From: Planctomycetota bacterium
GTDB lineage: Bacteria > Planctomycetota > Phycisphaerae > Phycisphaerales > UBA5793
Length of the DNA stretch: 64,000 bases
Direction of reading: 5' to 3'
NCBI GenBank assembly: GCA_013112555.1
Contig: JABFGK010000001.1
Span: 2,454,581-2,518,580 of the forward strand
This document shows, piece after piece, positions 53,713-63,606 of this stretch (position 1 is its first letter; each line of letters begins with the position of its first letter). The notes beneath the pieces were generated by a model. The model was not told the DNA's origin. It searched no databases and saw nothing but the letters and a program-made list of their open reading frames with translations. The translations under genes were made by a program, and so were the position numbers.

Positions 53713-55059
53713 TCATCCCGTCGCAGTCGCGACGGGCTCACAGGATCGGCACACATCCGCCAGCCCTGCCAGCACGGCTGATACATCGCCGGCACCGAGA
53801 AACGGCCCGAAACTCAGCCGGGTGGTGCCACCGTGGTCATGCGTCCCGAAGGTCCGATGAGCCAGCGGGGCACAATGCAACCCCGGGCGCGTCAGCAAGC
53901 CGTGCTGCTGTTCCAGGCTGTGCGACAGCCCATCCGGAGACTGTCCTCGGAGCAGGACGGAGTACACGCCGCAGCGGTCATCCAGGTTCCGAGGGCCGTA
54001 CCAGCGGAATCGACCGTCCAGGCTTGATGCCAGGTCGCCCAGCCCGGTCATCATTTGCTGCATCAGGGCCTCTTCGTGCTGCCGAATGCGGTCGATGCCG
54101 TGATTAAGCAGCCAACCGACGCCTTCGCTCAGGGCAGCAATCCCCAGCGCGTTATGCGATCCCGGTTCATACTTGTCCGGCAGGAAGTCCGGCTGGTAGT
54201 CAACCTCGCTGACGCTGCCGGTCCCGCCCTCGCGCACGGTGGCCAGCCGATCCTCCAGCCCCGGTCGAATGTACAAGCCGCCGGTGCCGAGCGGGCCGAG
54301 TAGCCCCTTATGTCCCGGAAACGCCAACAGGTCAATGCACATAGCCTGGACATCAACCGGGACGTGGCCCAATGACTGGGCCGCATCAACGACCATCAGC
54401 GTGTCACAATCACGACACACACGACCAATCTCACCGATCGGCTGCAGTGTGCCCGAGACATTTGAGCCGTGGAGCGTGGCGACACACAGCGTGTCCGGTC
54501 GAATGGCTGCCCGGATGTCCTCGGGATCAACGAGGCCGGTCTCTGAATCGCACTCAACGAGCGTCCGTCTGACCAGGCCGCGCTTTTCGAGTTCGTGCAG
54601 TGGCCGCAGGATGGAGTTGTGATCCATCCAGGTGGTGATGACATGGACCGGTTGCGTTGCATCGGCAGCCAGGGCTGACTCGACCAGCCCGCGGAGCGCC
54701 AGATTCAGCGCATCGGAGCAGTTGAGCGTAAAGATCAGATGGTCCGGCGAGGTGCCGTTGAACAGCCGACACAAGCGCTGACGGCAGGTCGCCATCAACT
54801 CAGCGGCCTCACGCGATTCGTGGTATGCCCCGCGACCGGGCGAGGCCCCGATCTCGACGGCATAGTGGGTGAGCATGTCAACGACCGATTGTGGTTTGGG
54901 CCAACTTGTGGCAGCATTGTCGAGGTAGGTCCGCGGTGGTGCGTCGGGGTCGGCCCCTGTTGGCCAGGCCGCCTCATTGATCCAGGCCGCGTCACCCTCA
55001 TGCACACGGTCCCGTCGGCCGTCGTGGTCAGTGGATTGTGGTGTATTTCTTCCCATCAC
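53713..55059 (-). CDS. Class V aminotransferase, cysteine-desulfurase-like
   Basis: This PLP enzyme has YLDNAATSWPKPQSVV, GRGAYHESREAAE, DHNSILRPL and VVDAAQSLGHVPVD, with the PLP lysine in FPGHKGLLGPLGTGGLYI. These match the SufS/CsdA-like branch, which moves sulfur from cysteine for Fe-S or thio-modification. The C-terminal part has GLHCAPLAHRTFGT, where the Cys would carry the persulfide. No iscU or suf genes are near. The start is not well marked; the ATG at 55059 gives 448 residues, about 40 more than the usual N-terminus. Selenocysteine lyase activity is an alternative. Confidence 0.85.
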   Translation of the reverse strand: MMGRNTPQSTDHDGRRDRVHEGDAAWINEAAWPTGADPDAPPRTYLDNAATSWPKPQSVVDMLTHYAVEIGASPGRGAYHESREAAELMATCRQRLCRLFNGTSPDHLIFTLNCSDALNLALRGLVESALAADATQPVHVITTWMDHNSILRPLHELEKRGLVRRTLVECDSETGLVDPEDIRAAIRPDTLCVATLHGSNVSGTLQPIGEIGRVCRDCDTLMVVDAAQSLGHVPVDVQAMCIDLLAFPGHKGLLGPLGTGGLYIRPGLEDRLATVREGGTGSVSEVDYQPDFLPDKYEPGSHNALGIAALSEGVGWLLNHGIDRIRQHEEALMQQMMTGLGDLASSLDGRFRWYGPRNLDDRCGVYSVLLRGQSPDGLSHSLEQQHGLLTRPGLHCAPLAHRTFGTHDHGGTTRLSFGPFLGAGDVSAVLAGLADVCRSCEPVATATG

Positions 55060-55086
55060 CGGCAGTATAGCGGGCAGACTTCCGGA

Positions 55087-58000
55087 CTACGACCCGGCAG
55101 CGATCGGCTTGGTCGACGGCTCGGGTTTGGCGTCTGCAATCCCGGTATGCTGCGGCTTGGAGCCGTTTTTCCCGTTGCCGCGATCGCGCCCGAATCTCCG
55201 GCTCGGCTTGACGATCTGGTCCGGCGATGCCCCGACAATGCGGTAACTTCCCGGCCCAAGCAGGTCGGCAATGTCGGACAACAGTTGGTTGCTCACCACT
55301 GTGGTCAGACTGATGCACTCGAGTGTCACGGTCTTGTCGGCTGCCTGGACCTCAATCTGAATGCCGGCCGCCTTCCCGCGTACGCGACCCATCCGTGAGT
55401 GCTGTTTGAGCAGTCCGGTCAGTTGCGAGATGGTCCGCTGCGCCTCCTGCTCGTCCACCAGTTCAGGAATCGAGATGATAATCTGGGCAGCCAGTCGTTC
55501 GGCGGCTTCTGAGACCGGGATAATCTGTTGGATCAGCAGGCAGGTCGTCCCGCGCGATTGATCGACCTCTCCGGCAAACAACAGCACATCACCCGGCTGA
55601 AGCAGTTCGCCATACTGGGCATAGGCATCGGAGAACATGAGCGCATCGACCATTGCCTCGCGATCTTCAATCGTGAGCATGGCCATCTTCTGGCCAGCAG
55701 ACTTCCCGGACCGCACGAGCCGCTGCCGCACGCCGCTGACGAGGCCGGCCACAATGACCGGTGCTCGATCGCCATGGTCCTGCAGCCGACGGATTCGGTC
55801 GCTGATGAACGGTTCGAGATACGCATCCCAACGATCCAGCGGGTGGCCGGACACGAAGAACCCGAGGGTCTCCTTCTCCTGCGCCAGTGCTTCCTGTTCA
55901 CTCCAGGGCGTGAGGCGTGGTAAGGGGGCATCAGTCCGGGTCGGGGCTTCCTCCTCGACCGGCTCCGGTTCACTCCCAGCACCCCCACCACCAAACAGGG
56001 AGCCTTGTCCTGCTGCTCGATCCGCAGCCAGCGTCTGCCCGGCCCGAATGGCAGAGTCCAGGGCGCCCATCATGGCCGCCCGTTGCTCCTTACCGTGGAC
56101 GGAATCGAACGCACCGGCCTTGATCAGGGCCTCCATCGTGGCCCGATTCACCGTGGTGGATGGCACCCGCTCGCAAAAGTCAAACAGCGAGGTGTACGGG
56201 CCGGACTCACGCCGTTCGTCCACGATCACGTCGATTGCCTTGTCGCCTGCACCCTTGAGGGCACGCAGCCCGAAGCGCACATGACCGGCGTTGTGTGTCG
56301 GCACTTCACCCTCATCAAACACCACCGAGAAATCCGTGTCAGACAGATTCAGGTCCGGTGGGCGCACCTCGACGCCGATGTGCCCGTCCGGAAAATGCGT
56401 CCGTCGGCAATCGTCGAGGTAGGGAATCCAATCTGCTATCTTTCGTGCTGCCGATTCGAACGTCAGCACGGCCGCCATGTACTGGTTCGGGAAGTACGTT
56501 TTCAAGTATGCAGTCTGGAACGCGATGATTGCATAGCCGGTCGAGTGACTCTTGTTAAAGCCGTACCCGGCAAACTTAAGAATGTGATCAAACAACTGTT
56601 CGGCCTTGGCGCGCTCGAGGCCGCGCTCGATCGCCCCATCAATAAACACCGGCCGCTGCGCGTTGATGATCTCCTCTTTCTTCTTCGAGATGGCTTTGAT
56701 CAGCGTGTATGCCTGGCGCAGCGGGATCCCCCCCGAGTTCATGACAGATCTGCATGACCTGTTCCTGGTAGACCATCACGCCATAGGTTTCAGCCGTGTA
56801 CCGATCCACGATCGGATGCACCTTCGGGACCGGCTCCTGGCCGTGCTTACGCCGGTTGTAATCGGGGATGAGGTCCATCGGGCCGGGGCGATACAGTGCA
56901 TTGGCCGCAATGAGATCCTCAAGCCGATCCGGCTGCATCTCGACGAGCAGACGTCGCATCCCGCCGGACTCAAACTGGAAGACGCCGGCCGTGTCCCCGC
57001 GTTGGAACAACTCGAATACGCGCGGATCGGTGTAGCCGAGCATGTCAAGGTCCAGTGGATCGCGCTCAGGATCATCAATGCCCAGGGCCGTTCGGATGGC
57101 TTCCTCGCTCAGCGATTCGCGCACGAGTTGCTTGCAGCGCTCCAATGTGGACAGCGTGCGCAGGCCGAGGAAGTCCATCTTGAGCAATCCGACGCGTTCG
57201 ACGGTCGGCCCGTCCCATTGCGTCACGAGATCGGATGAGTCGGCCCCGGCCCCCGGCGGGCGTGACAGCGGGACGATCGAGTCGAGCGGCTGCGTTGCCA
57301 CCACGACGCCGGCAGCATGGACCCCGGCATGCCGAACCTGGCCCTCAAGCCGACGGGCCGTATCCAGCAACTGCGTGACCTCCGGCTTCGTCCGGTACTC
57401 CTCCATGAGATCAGGCTCGGCCTCGAGGGATTCGTCGATCGTAATATTAAGTTGATCGGGGATCAGATTCGCCAGCCGCTGCGTCTCACCGGGCAGCATC
57501 CCCATGACCCGGCCGACGTCCTTGATCGCCGCCCGAGCCTTGAGCGTCCCGAATGTAATGATCTGAGCCACATGCCCGTACTTCTGACGGACATAGTCGA
57601 TCACCTTCGGCCGACCGTCCTGGCAGATGTCAATATCAATGTCCGGGTACTCGCTGCGATCCGGGTCGGTAAACCGCTCAAACAGCAGGCCGTACTGCAC
57701 CGGGCAGGCGTTGGACAAGCCGAGCACATACCCGACCATCGTTCCCACCCCCGAGCCACGTGCATTGGCCGGGATCCCGTTTTGCCGCGCCCAGTTCACG
57801 AAGTCCCACACAATCAGGAAATACGCTGCAATCCCCTTTTCAGACAGAATGCCAAGTTCACGCTGCAGGCGATCACGGATGTCCTTCGTGATGCCGTCCC
57901 TGCCGTACCGCCAGACCAGGCCTGCCTCGGCCAGTCGGGACAGCGCGGTATCGCAGGCAACATGCAATGCTTCGGGGTCCAGATCGACATCCCGGGTCGA

Positions 58001-59011
58001 ATCAAACGGCTCCAGTTCATACTGCGCACAAAACGCCTTGTACCACTTCGTCCGATCCCCACCGGTATACGGCACGTCCTCCGGCGGGATGATCGGCTTG
58101 ACCACCGGCGCATAGTTGCTGCTGAAGTCGAGATCGACATTGCAGCGATTTGCAATGCGAACGGTGCTTTCCAGCGCTTCCGGAAGATCGGCAAACAGTT
58201 CGGCCATCTCCGCCGGCGACTTAACATACAGTTCCTGCGGGTATGTCAGACGGGCCGTATCGTCTTTTGTCTTGCCCATCGAAATACAGATGAGCGTGTC
58301 GTGGGTATCGTGATCCTCCGGCCGCATGAAGTGTGAATCGTTGTCACACACAATCGGGATCGACAACTCGCGTGCCAGTTGCACGAGATAGGGATTGATC
58401 CGGTTCTGCAGTTCCACGCTGTGTCGCTGGACCTCGATGTAAAACGACGGCTCGCCGTTCTCATCCGGCCCGAACGTCTGCGCGTGCCAGAGTGCCTCAG
58501 CGCGTGCTGCTTGATAGGAGCGGTCATCACCGGTCTGGGCGAAACTGGTCAGGTGATGTGCGAGCGAACTGCCGAGGTGGCCGTTGATCGCAATCAACCC
58601 CTCGGACCACTGCGACAGCGTGGTGCGATCCATCCTCGGCTTGTAGTAGAAGCCGTTGGCATACGAATCAGACGACAGTTTGAGCAGATTCTGCCAGCCG
58701 GTCATGTTCCGTGCCAGCAGGACGAGATGGAATCCCCCGTCGGCCACACCCGTCTGGGTGCGTTCCGTGCGATCCCCAACGGCCACATAGGCCTCGATCC
58801 CGAGAATCGGCTTGATGCCGGCTGCCTTGGCTGCCGTGTAAAACGCGATCGCCCCGAACAGGTTCCCGTGATCGGTGACTGCCACCGTGTCCATGCCCTG
58901 CTCTTTGACGTACTCAGCCAGTTGCCCGATACGGTTGCCACCATCGAGGAGGCTGAACTCGGTGTGCAGGTGGAGATGAACGAATTGCGGGTCGTTATCC
59001 ATATATATCAC
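55087..59011 (-). CDS. dnaE: DNA polymerase III alpha subunit, frameshifted at a G7 run
   Basis: This replicative polymerase is split into two frames, 59011-56639 and 56742-55087. The first has the PHP domain (HLHLHTEFSLLDGGN), the catalytic Asp pair in YPDIDIDICQDGRP, NARGSGVGTMVGYVLG and YRPGPMDLIPDYN. It derails after QEQVMQICHELGG. The second resumes GGIPLRQAYTLIKAISKKKE, GYGFNKSHSTGYAI and the OB region VIVAGLVSGVRQR. The break is the C7 run at 56728-56734 (G7 in the gene); with six Gs both frames join as LGGIPLRQ. The restored length is about 1,300 residues. dnaE is essential, so the indel is probably an assembly error. A few bases of tail may differ at the start (an ATG at 59002 also fits). 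Confidence 0.93.
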
Positions 59012-59096
59012 AACTACTTACGGTATAGGGAAGCTTCGCTGCCACATCATCTGGGATCAGTCGAACGACTGACTCTAGGACTCGATAGCAAGCCGG

Positions 59097-60068
59097 TCAT
59101 TGCGACGGTTGGACGACATCGTCCGGTCCGATCGGAAACGTCGCTGCATACGACAACTCGAACTCGTATACAGCCGTGAACGGCCCGAATGATCCCGGCG
59201 CCCGCCCGAAGATCGCCACGTCGTACTCGACTGTTAGCCTGCGCGTCCTTCCAGCCGATATCGCCTTGTTCCATGTGATCCCCTCGATCGAAAACCGAAC
59301 CACCGCTGACTCGTAGCCACGCTGCGAAACCGAGTCGGCTGCCTCCACGAGCGTGAACGGCATGTACTGCCCGTCAATCGTGATCCGCCGGACCGTCACC
59401 GTATCCACCGGGTATACCACCCCTCGAATCACCTGCCACCGCCGGCCGTACTCGACATAGAGCAGTGCTGCACCATCTGGACCAATCTGTGTTTCAAGCC
59501 CGATCACCGGCGGCGGTTGCAGTTCGAGCCACCGTGCCAGTTGCTCGTCCGACATCGTCCGATTCCGATATGCGGTCTTCAGCCACGAGACGGCCGGGTG
59601 ATCGTCGCCGGCTTCGGGCGCATCGCTCAGTACGAAAACCGGTTCAGGAATCACCGATGGATCATCCTGCGCGTTGGCTGCCCACCATGCCGTGCATGCC
59701 AGCAGCCGGTCGGTGATCCCCCGGTAGTCGTCTGTCGTGAGCAGGTCATTGTCAGCCCCTCGCAACAGCGATTCGAGTGCCTCCTCCCCGTATCGGCCGT
59801 ACCCCGCATCAACACGCAACAGCACAACCGGCACTGAATCGACAAACGATGGTGAATGCAGCATGAGCCAATGCAATGACGCCGCGAACGCAGACCAGAC
59901 CAGGCACATGCCGGCCGCTCGCCTAGGTCCGCGTTTGAAAGCCGCCTTGATCACCGCGCCTGATGTGCCGGCAGCGCGCAGGCGCGTCGTGTTGAGGACG
60001 TACAGAGCCACGCAGACGGCTGCACTGACCGCTGCGAGTGTTGCCAGGATGGTGACGAGATAGATCAC
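59097..60068 (-). CDS. Membrane-associated protein of unknown function
   Basis: The 323-residue protein has an N-terminal helix (IYLVTILATLAAVSAAVCVALYV) and a second hydrophobic segment near residues 50-75; the rest, about 240 residues, is soluble with mixed alpha/beta character (VVYPVDTVTVRRITIDGQYM, SAVVRFSIEGITWN). I see no recognised motif. Its start overlaps the stop of the polytopic membrane gene upstream by 4 bases (ATGA), so the two probably form one operon and may work as a pair. It precedes dnaE on the same strand. Confidence 0.65.
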   Translation of the reverse strand: MIYLVTILATLAAVSAAVCVALYVLNTTRLRAAGTSGAVIKAAFKRGPRRAAGMCLVWSAFAASLHWLMLHSPSFVDSVPVVLLRVDAGYGRYGEEALESLLRGADNDLLTTDDYRGITDRLLACTAWWAANAQDDPSVIPEPVFVLSDAPEAGDDHPAVSWLKTAYRNRTMSDEQLARWLELQPPPVIGLETQIGPDGAALLYVEYGRRWQVIRGVVYPVDTVTVRRITIDGQYMPFTLVEAADSVSQRGYESAVVRFSIEGITWNKAISAGRTRRLTVEYDVAIFGRAPGSFGPFTAVYEFELSYAATFPIGPDDVVQPSQ

Positions 60069-61213
60069 GGTCGACCGCCATCCTCTCCCACTGCTGCGGT
60101 CTCACGAGTCTGTCTGCGGCCACCCAACATGCCGATCACAAACAGCCCCACAGGGACGGCCAGCAGCCACTCGGAACCGCCCATGAAACCGAACCAGTCA
60201 CAGGGCAATGAGATCAGAATAACAGCGGCGATCGTGACGGTATCAGCGGCGTTCCGCCCGATCCGCCGTCGCCCCGACGACAAGCCCAGGATCATCGGAA
60301 AGGCGAGCCCGTAGAACACGTACCAGTCGGTGTAGTTGGCAAACAGCGTCGCCGGCAGGCCCACCCAGATAAGCAGCAACCAGGCCGCCCGTGGTTTGAT
60401 GCCGGCATGAGTCTGGAGTTCGCGCAGATGAAGGCCCATCGTGAACCATGACTGCACGATGAAGTGCACGGCGATCAACCAGGTAAACCCGGTGAGTGCG
60501 TAGGTCACCGTGAACCCGATCATCACGGCAAAGAAGAGTCCAAACATCGTAAACACGCGCCGGCCGTTCTGGCCGCCCCCGACGGCCTGATAGGCACGGT
60601 GGAATGTGAGGTCGGCGTGGGGGCACAGGAGAAACCCGAACACCATCGGCAGCAACACAAAGACGTTGGCGATCGGCGTCGCCCGCGCTTGTTCCAGTGT
60701 GGCAGGCGGAATGACTTGTGTCGTACCGGTCAACCGGATCACCAGCGTCCCGACCAGCAGCGCAATGGACAGGCCGTATGCTGCCATGCCGAGGGCGCGC
60801 ATCACCCGATTGGATGCAGGCACCACCAGATGCGCCAGGATCGTCACGACGACCCCAATGGCCAGCGCGTTGGTCCAGCCCAAGCCGAAATGCGCCTGCC
60901 AGACCCAGATGAGAAAGAAGACGTGGAACGCAATCGTGACGATCGAAAACGCGACGCAGGTCATCGGATGACGGCGTACCAATGCCCGGCTTTCCGAGGC
61001 GCTCCGCATAAATCGGCCGAACAGGATGACGCCGACGACGTTGGGGATCGTGAAGCAGACGGCTGCCGGCCAGCCATAGCGCTGCAAGAGAACGACCGGC
61101 AGGTACATTCCGATGCACCACGTCCACCCACTGGCCAGCAGCAACGGCCAGCCGAGCCAGACGGCCGTTGTCGATGCGGATGTGTTGGGTGATGATGCGG
61201 TCAGGCCTGCCAT
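60065..61213 (-). CDS. Polytopic membrane protein (about ten helices), function unknown
   Basis: The 382-residue protein is hydrophobic throughout, with about ten membrane segments (LLLASGWTWCIGMYLPVVLL, ALAIGVVVTILAHLVV, MVFGFLLCPHADLTFHRAY). The CPHADLTFHR loop in the middle is polar and conserved-looking. The layout recalls secondary transporters of the sodium-symporter or purine-permease kind, but I cannot assign a family. I chose the ATG at 61213; the frame extends to a TTG at 61243. The stop overlaps the next gene's ATG (ATGA). Confidence 0.65.
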   Translation of the reverse strand: MAGLTASSPNTSASTTAVWLGWPLLLASGWTWCIGMYLPVVLLQRYGWPAAVCFTIPNVVGVILFGRFMRSASESRALVRRHPMTCVAFSIVTIAFHVFFLIWVWQAHFGLGWTNALAIGVVVTILAHLVVPASNRVMRALGMAAYGLSIALLVGTLVIRLTGTTQVIPPATLEQARATPIANVFVLLPMVFGFLLCPHADLTFHRAYQAVGGGQNGRRVFTMFGLFFAVMIGFTVTYALTGFTWLIAVHFIVQSWFTMGLHLRELQTHAGIKPRAAWLLLIWVGLPATLFANYTDWYVFYGLAFPMILGLSSGRRRIGRNAADTVTIAAVILISLPCDWFGFMGGSEWLLAVPVGLFVIGMLGGRRQTRETAAVGEDGGRP

Positions 61214-61243
61214 GGACGATCGTAGCCGCCATCCCGCCGGCAA

Positions 61244-61530
61244 GGGCGCGACTCACAAAGCCGCCACCGGTGGTGGCGGTAGAAGGAGAAACGTGCCAAT
61301 TGGGAGATTGGCGATCCGGGGGGAAGAGGAGGAGAAAATGGATTCCTGCGTGCGCGGGAATGACGGTGGGGTGAGGGGAATACGGGAAGGGGAAGTAGGC
61401 CGGATCAACGCTGCTTTGAGCGGAAGATCCGGCGGGAAAACGGTCACCCGACACGGGTTCTCCCTCGCTGCGCTCGGGGTAGCCCGTGGCACCCGTCCCG
61501 CTTGCTGACGCGCGCGCGGCTCCTCATTCA
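61244..61530. repeat. Composite hairpin-mosaic repeat block
   Basis: It contains CCGCCACC-GG-TGGTGGCGG (about 61263-61281), a near-perfect ATTCCTGCG/CGCGGGAAT hairpin (about 61342), and at the right edge CCCGCTTGCTGACGCGCGCG, the same phrase as at 35105-35124. It separates the membrane-protein pair from the SGNH hydrolase gene. No gene is visible. Confidence 0.8.
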
Positions 61531-61537
61531 GCGCACC

Positions 61538-62629
61538 CTACCACCGCACGGCCTTGACCAGAACCTGTGACGTCCGGCCGACTGCCGCAGCCTGTACCCG
61601 AACATCATTCCCTGCCAGTTCATACGGGACCTCAGCCTCAAGCACGGCCACTCCAAGCCCATCAGCCACAGCGCTGCCCAGATACTTCGGAGCATTGATG
61701 TCCAGATACACAGCCAGGTCCTCGATCAACGTCGAGCCGAACGTCGACGTCGTCGCGTAGAACCGGACCTCAGCACCCGGCTCGGCATTGCGCACCGTCA
61801 AGGTGGCCGGCTTGCCGCGATGCGGCACCGTCATGTGCAACGGCAAATCGGTCGGTGTCCCCTGATACGCCAACGCCCAGACCAAGCCCATCTTGTCATA
61901 CCCGATCGCATTCGGGTGCAGATGGTCGGCCAGATCAGCGGCCGTCAGTTCGCTGTGCATATCAACAAAGTGAATGGCGTACCCCATGGCTGCCCAACTC
62001 TCGACGACGAGTGGCGTCAGAGCAGCATATTCATCGGTCACTCGGGCCTTTTCCGCACTGTCGGTACGCAGGATCACGCTGGCCACATACAGGACAACCT
62101 CCGGCTTGGCGGTATAGATCGTCTCGATCAATCCGGACAGTTGGCGGGCCACGGAAATGGCACTCTCGTTATTCGAAATATCGTTCGTCCCGATGTGGAG
62201 GAAAATGACGTCCGGCTGATACTGAGCGATCCAGTCGGTGATGTTTCGTTCAATCGTGTTGATCCGCCAGCCGCCGTGGCCTTCATGATCATGGTCAGGG
62301 AGGTACGGCCAATTCTTCTGGCGCTTCAGCGAGCCGACAAAGTCGATGCTGTAGCCGAGGTAGTTCAGGGAGTTGAACAGCATCGTCCGATAGCCCCCGT
62401 CCGATCCGATGGTAATCGAATCGCCCAACGGCATCATGCGGATGACACCCCGGTCGCTGGCCGGGCCGGCCAGGTCTTCGGTGGCTTGCGGCTGATCAAA
62501 CGGGACCCACGCATGCTCAGCGGACGATCCATCAGGAACGACCTCGGGCGGCGTCACGGCACCTGACAGCAGCGAGAAGAACACCATCAGACCACAAACA
62601 ACAACACTCGCGGATCGTCCAACGCACAC
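61538..62629 (-). CDS. Secreted SGNH-family hydrolase with C-terminal beta module
   Basis: The 363-residue protein has a signal peptide (SASVVVCGLMVFFSLLSGAV) and the SGNH catalytic blocks MMPLGDSITIGSDGGYR (nucleophile Ser), HGGWRINTI (Gly), HIGTNDISN (Asn) and DHLHPNAIGYDKMG (Asp/His). It is likely an esterase acting on acetylated or acylated polysaccharide outside the cell. The last 100 residues (from TVPHRGKPATLTV) are a separate beta module sharing LGxAVAD, GVAVxE and the spacing of the module that ends the HAF-repeat protein at 33314-34705. The GTG start at 62629 has GGAG 7 bases upstream. Confidence 0.88.
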   Translation of the reverse strand: MCVGRSASVVVCGLMVFFSLLSGAVTPPEVVPDGSSAEHAWVPFDQPQATEDLAGPASDRGVIRMMPLGDSITIGSDGGYRTMLFNSLNYLGYSIDFVGSLKRQKNWPYLPDHDHEGHGGWRINTIERNITDWIAQYQPDVIFLHIGTNDISNNESAISVARQLSGLIETIYTAKPEVVLYVASVILRTDSAEKARVTDEYAALTPLVVESWAAMGYAIHFVDMHSELTAADLADHLHPNAIGYDKMGLVWALAYQGTPTDLPLHMTVPHRGKPATLTVRNAEPGAEVRFYATTSTFGSTLIEDLAVYLDINAPKYLGSAVADGLGVAVLEAEVPYELAGNDVRVQAAAVGRTSQVLVKAVRW

Positions 62630-62818
62630 AACAGGGCTCCTCTGTCACAGTCTCACACAGCATGGCAGCACGGCGCACCATGACGGGCGGTTACGCACAG
62701 TGTAACCTAAGTGTTTTCAATATGTTTCATCAAAAACCAAGAGGAACGGGAAACGCCAACATCAGTGAACAGGGTGGCGCAGCGTGGCGCCGCACACGCA
62801 GCGGCCGTGAGCGGGCTG

Positions 62819-63496
62819 CTATTGGCGGTGGGTGGAGCCGTTGTCTTTCCCATTCCCGTTACAGACCGAGGCGAGTGCTGAGGACGTGACCGAGCGTTTT
62901 ACGGCAGGGGGAATATTGAACGGCACAATCTTCTTGCTCACACCCGGCGTGCCGTCGAGCGTGCGCAGGATCTGGCCGATGCTGCGGAGCCGCTGCCGGT
63001 TGGCTGGTTTGCTGATCAGGCCGGCGATCGGGCGAATCCAGGCATATTCGTAGAAGAACAGTTCCCCATTGGGCTTGAGCAACTCATGGAATCGGGTGAG
63101 GATTTCGGTGACGATCTCCGGCTCGAAGTTATTCATTGGCAGAGAGGAGATGATCACGTCATAGCCCGGCTCAAGCGGCACTGTCTGGATCGGCCCCTCG
63201 TGCATTCGAATCGTGGCCGTCGGATAGTGCTCCCGGGCAGCTGCCAGAAAGTTGTCCTCGACCTTGCGGACAAAAACCGGGTTGATTTCCACGACGTCCC
63301 ACTCATCGCCCTCGCACAGGTGGCGGACGATCTGGGCTGTCATGGGCCCGGCACCCGGACCGACTTCGAGGATCCGCATCGGGCTTCGGGGCTGTCGCAG
63401 CGCCGCAGTCATGGCGCGAGCAAAGATCCCCGAACTCGGAAACGGCGAGCCGGTGTGGTAGTAGTCGATCAGACATCCTTTGAAATGGGTCAGCAA
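62819..63496 (-). CDS. Class I SAM-dependent methyltransferase (phospholipid-methyltransferase-like)
   Basis: The 225-residue protein has YYHTGSPFPSSGIFARAM, like the TGA-x-x-PSS-x-x-LARAM start of PmtA-type phosphatidylethanolamine N-methyltransferases, then motif I (ILEVGPGAGPMTAQIVRHL), VEINPVFVRKVE and the post-I block IISSLPMNNFEPEIV. The fold is certain; the phospholipid substrate is a guess from the N-terminus, and rRNA adenine dimethylases share some of the pattern. It is divergent from the cyclodeaminase-family gene next door. Confidence 0.78.
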   Translation of the reverse strand: MLTHFKGCLIDYYHTGSPFPSSGIFARAMTAALRQPRSPMRILEVGPGAGPMTAQIVRHLCEGDEWDVVEINPVFVRKVEDNFLAAAREHYPTATIRMHEGPIQTVPLEPGYDVIISSLPMNNFEPEIVTEILTRFHELLKPNGELFFYEYAWIRPIAGLISKPANRQRLRSIGQILRTLDGTPGVSKKIVPFNIPPAVKRSVTSSALASVCNGNGKDNGSTHRQ

Positions 63497-63606
63497 GCCG
63501 GACCCCTTTCACCCATGTGTTCGGCCTATCCTTGAAATGCAGACGCGGGTTGGACGCGATACCAGCCGCGGCCGCCGTATGGGAAAGTGTAAGTGGGAAA
63601 CGTCGC

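Noticed and set aside
56728..56734. Programmed frameshifting or an intein in dnaE
   Set aside because: No intein motifs occur and the two frames join exactly when one base of the run is dropped. A homopolymer indel is simpler.
60243..61454. A 403-residue minus-strand protein
   Set aside because: It is a shifted-frame shadow of the polytopic membrane protein at 60065-61213, with no hydrophobic pattern of its own.
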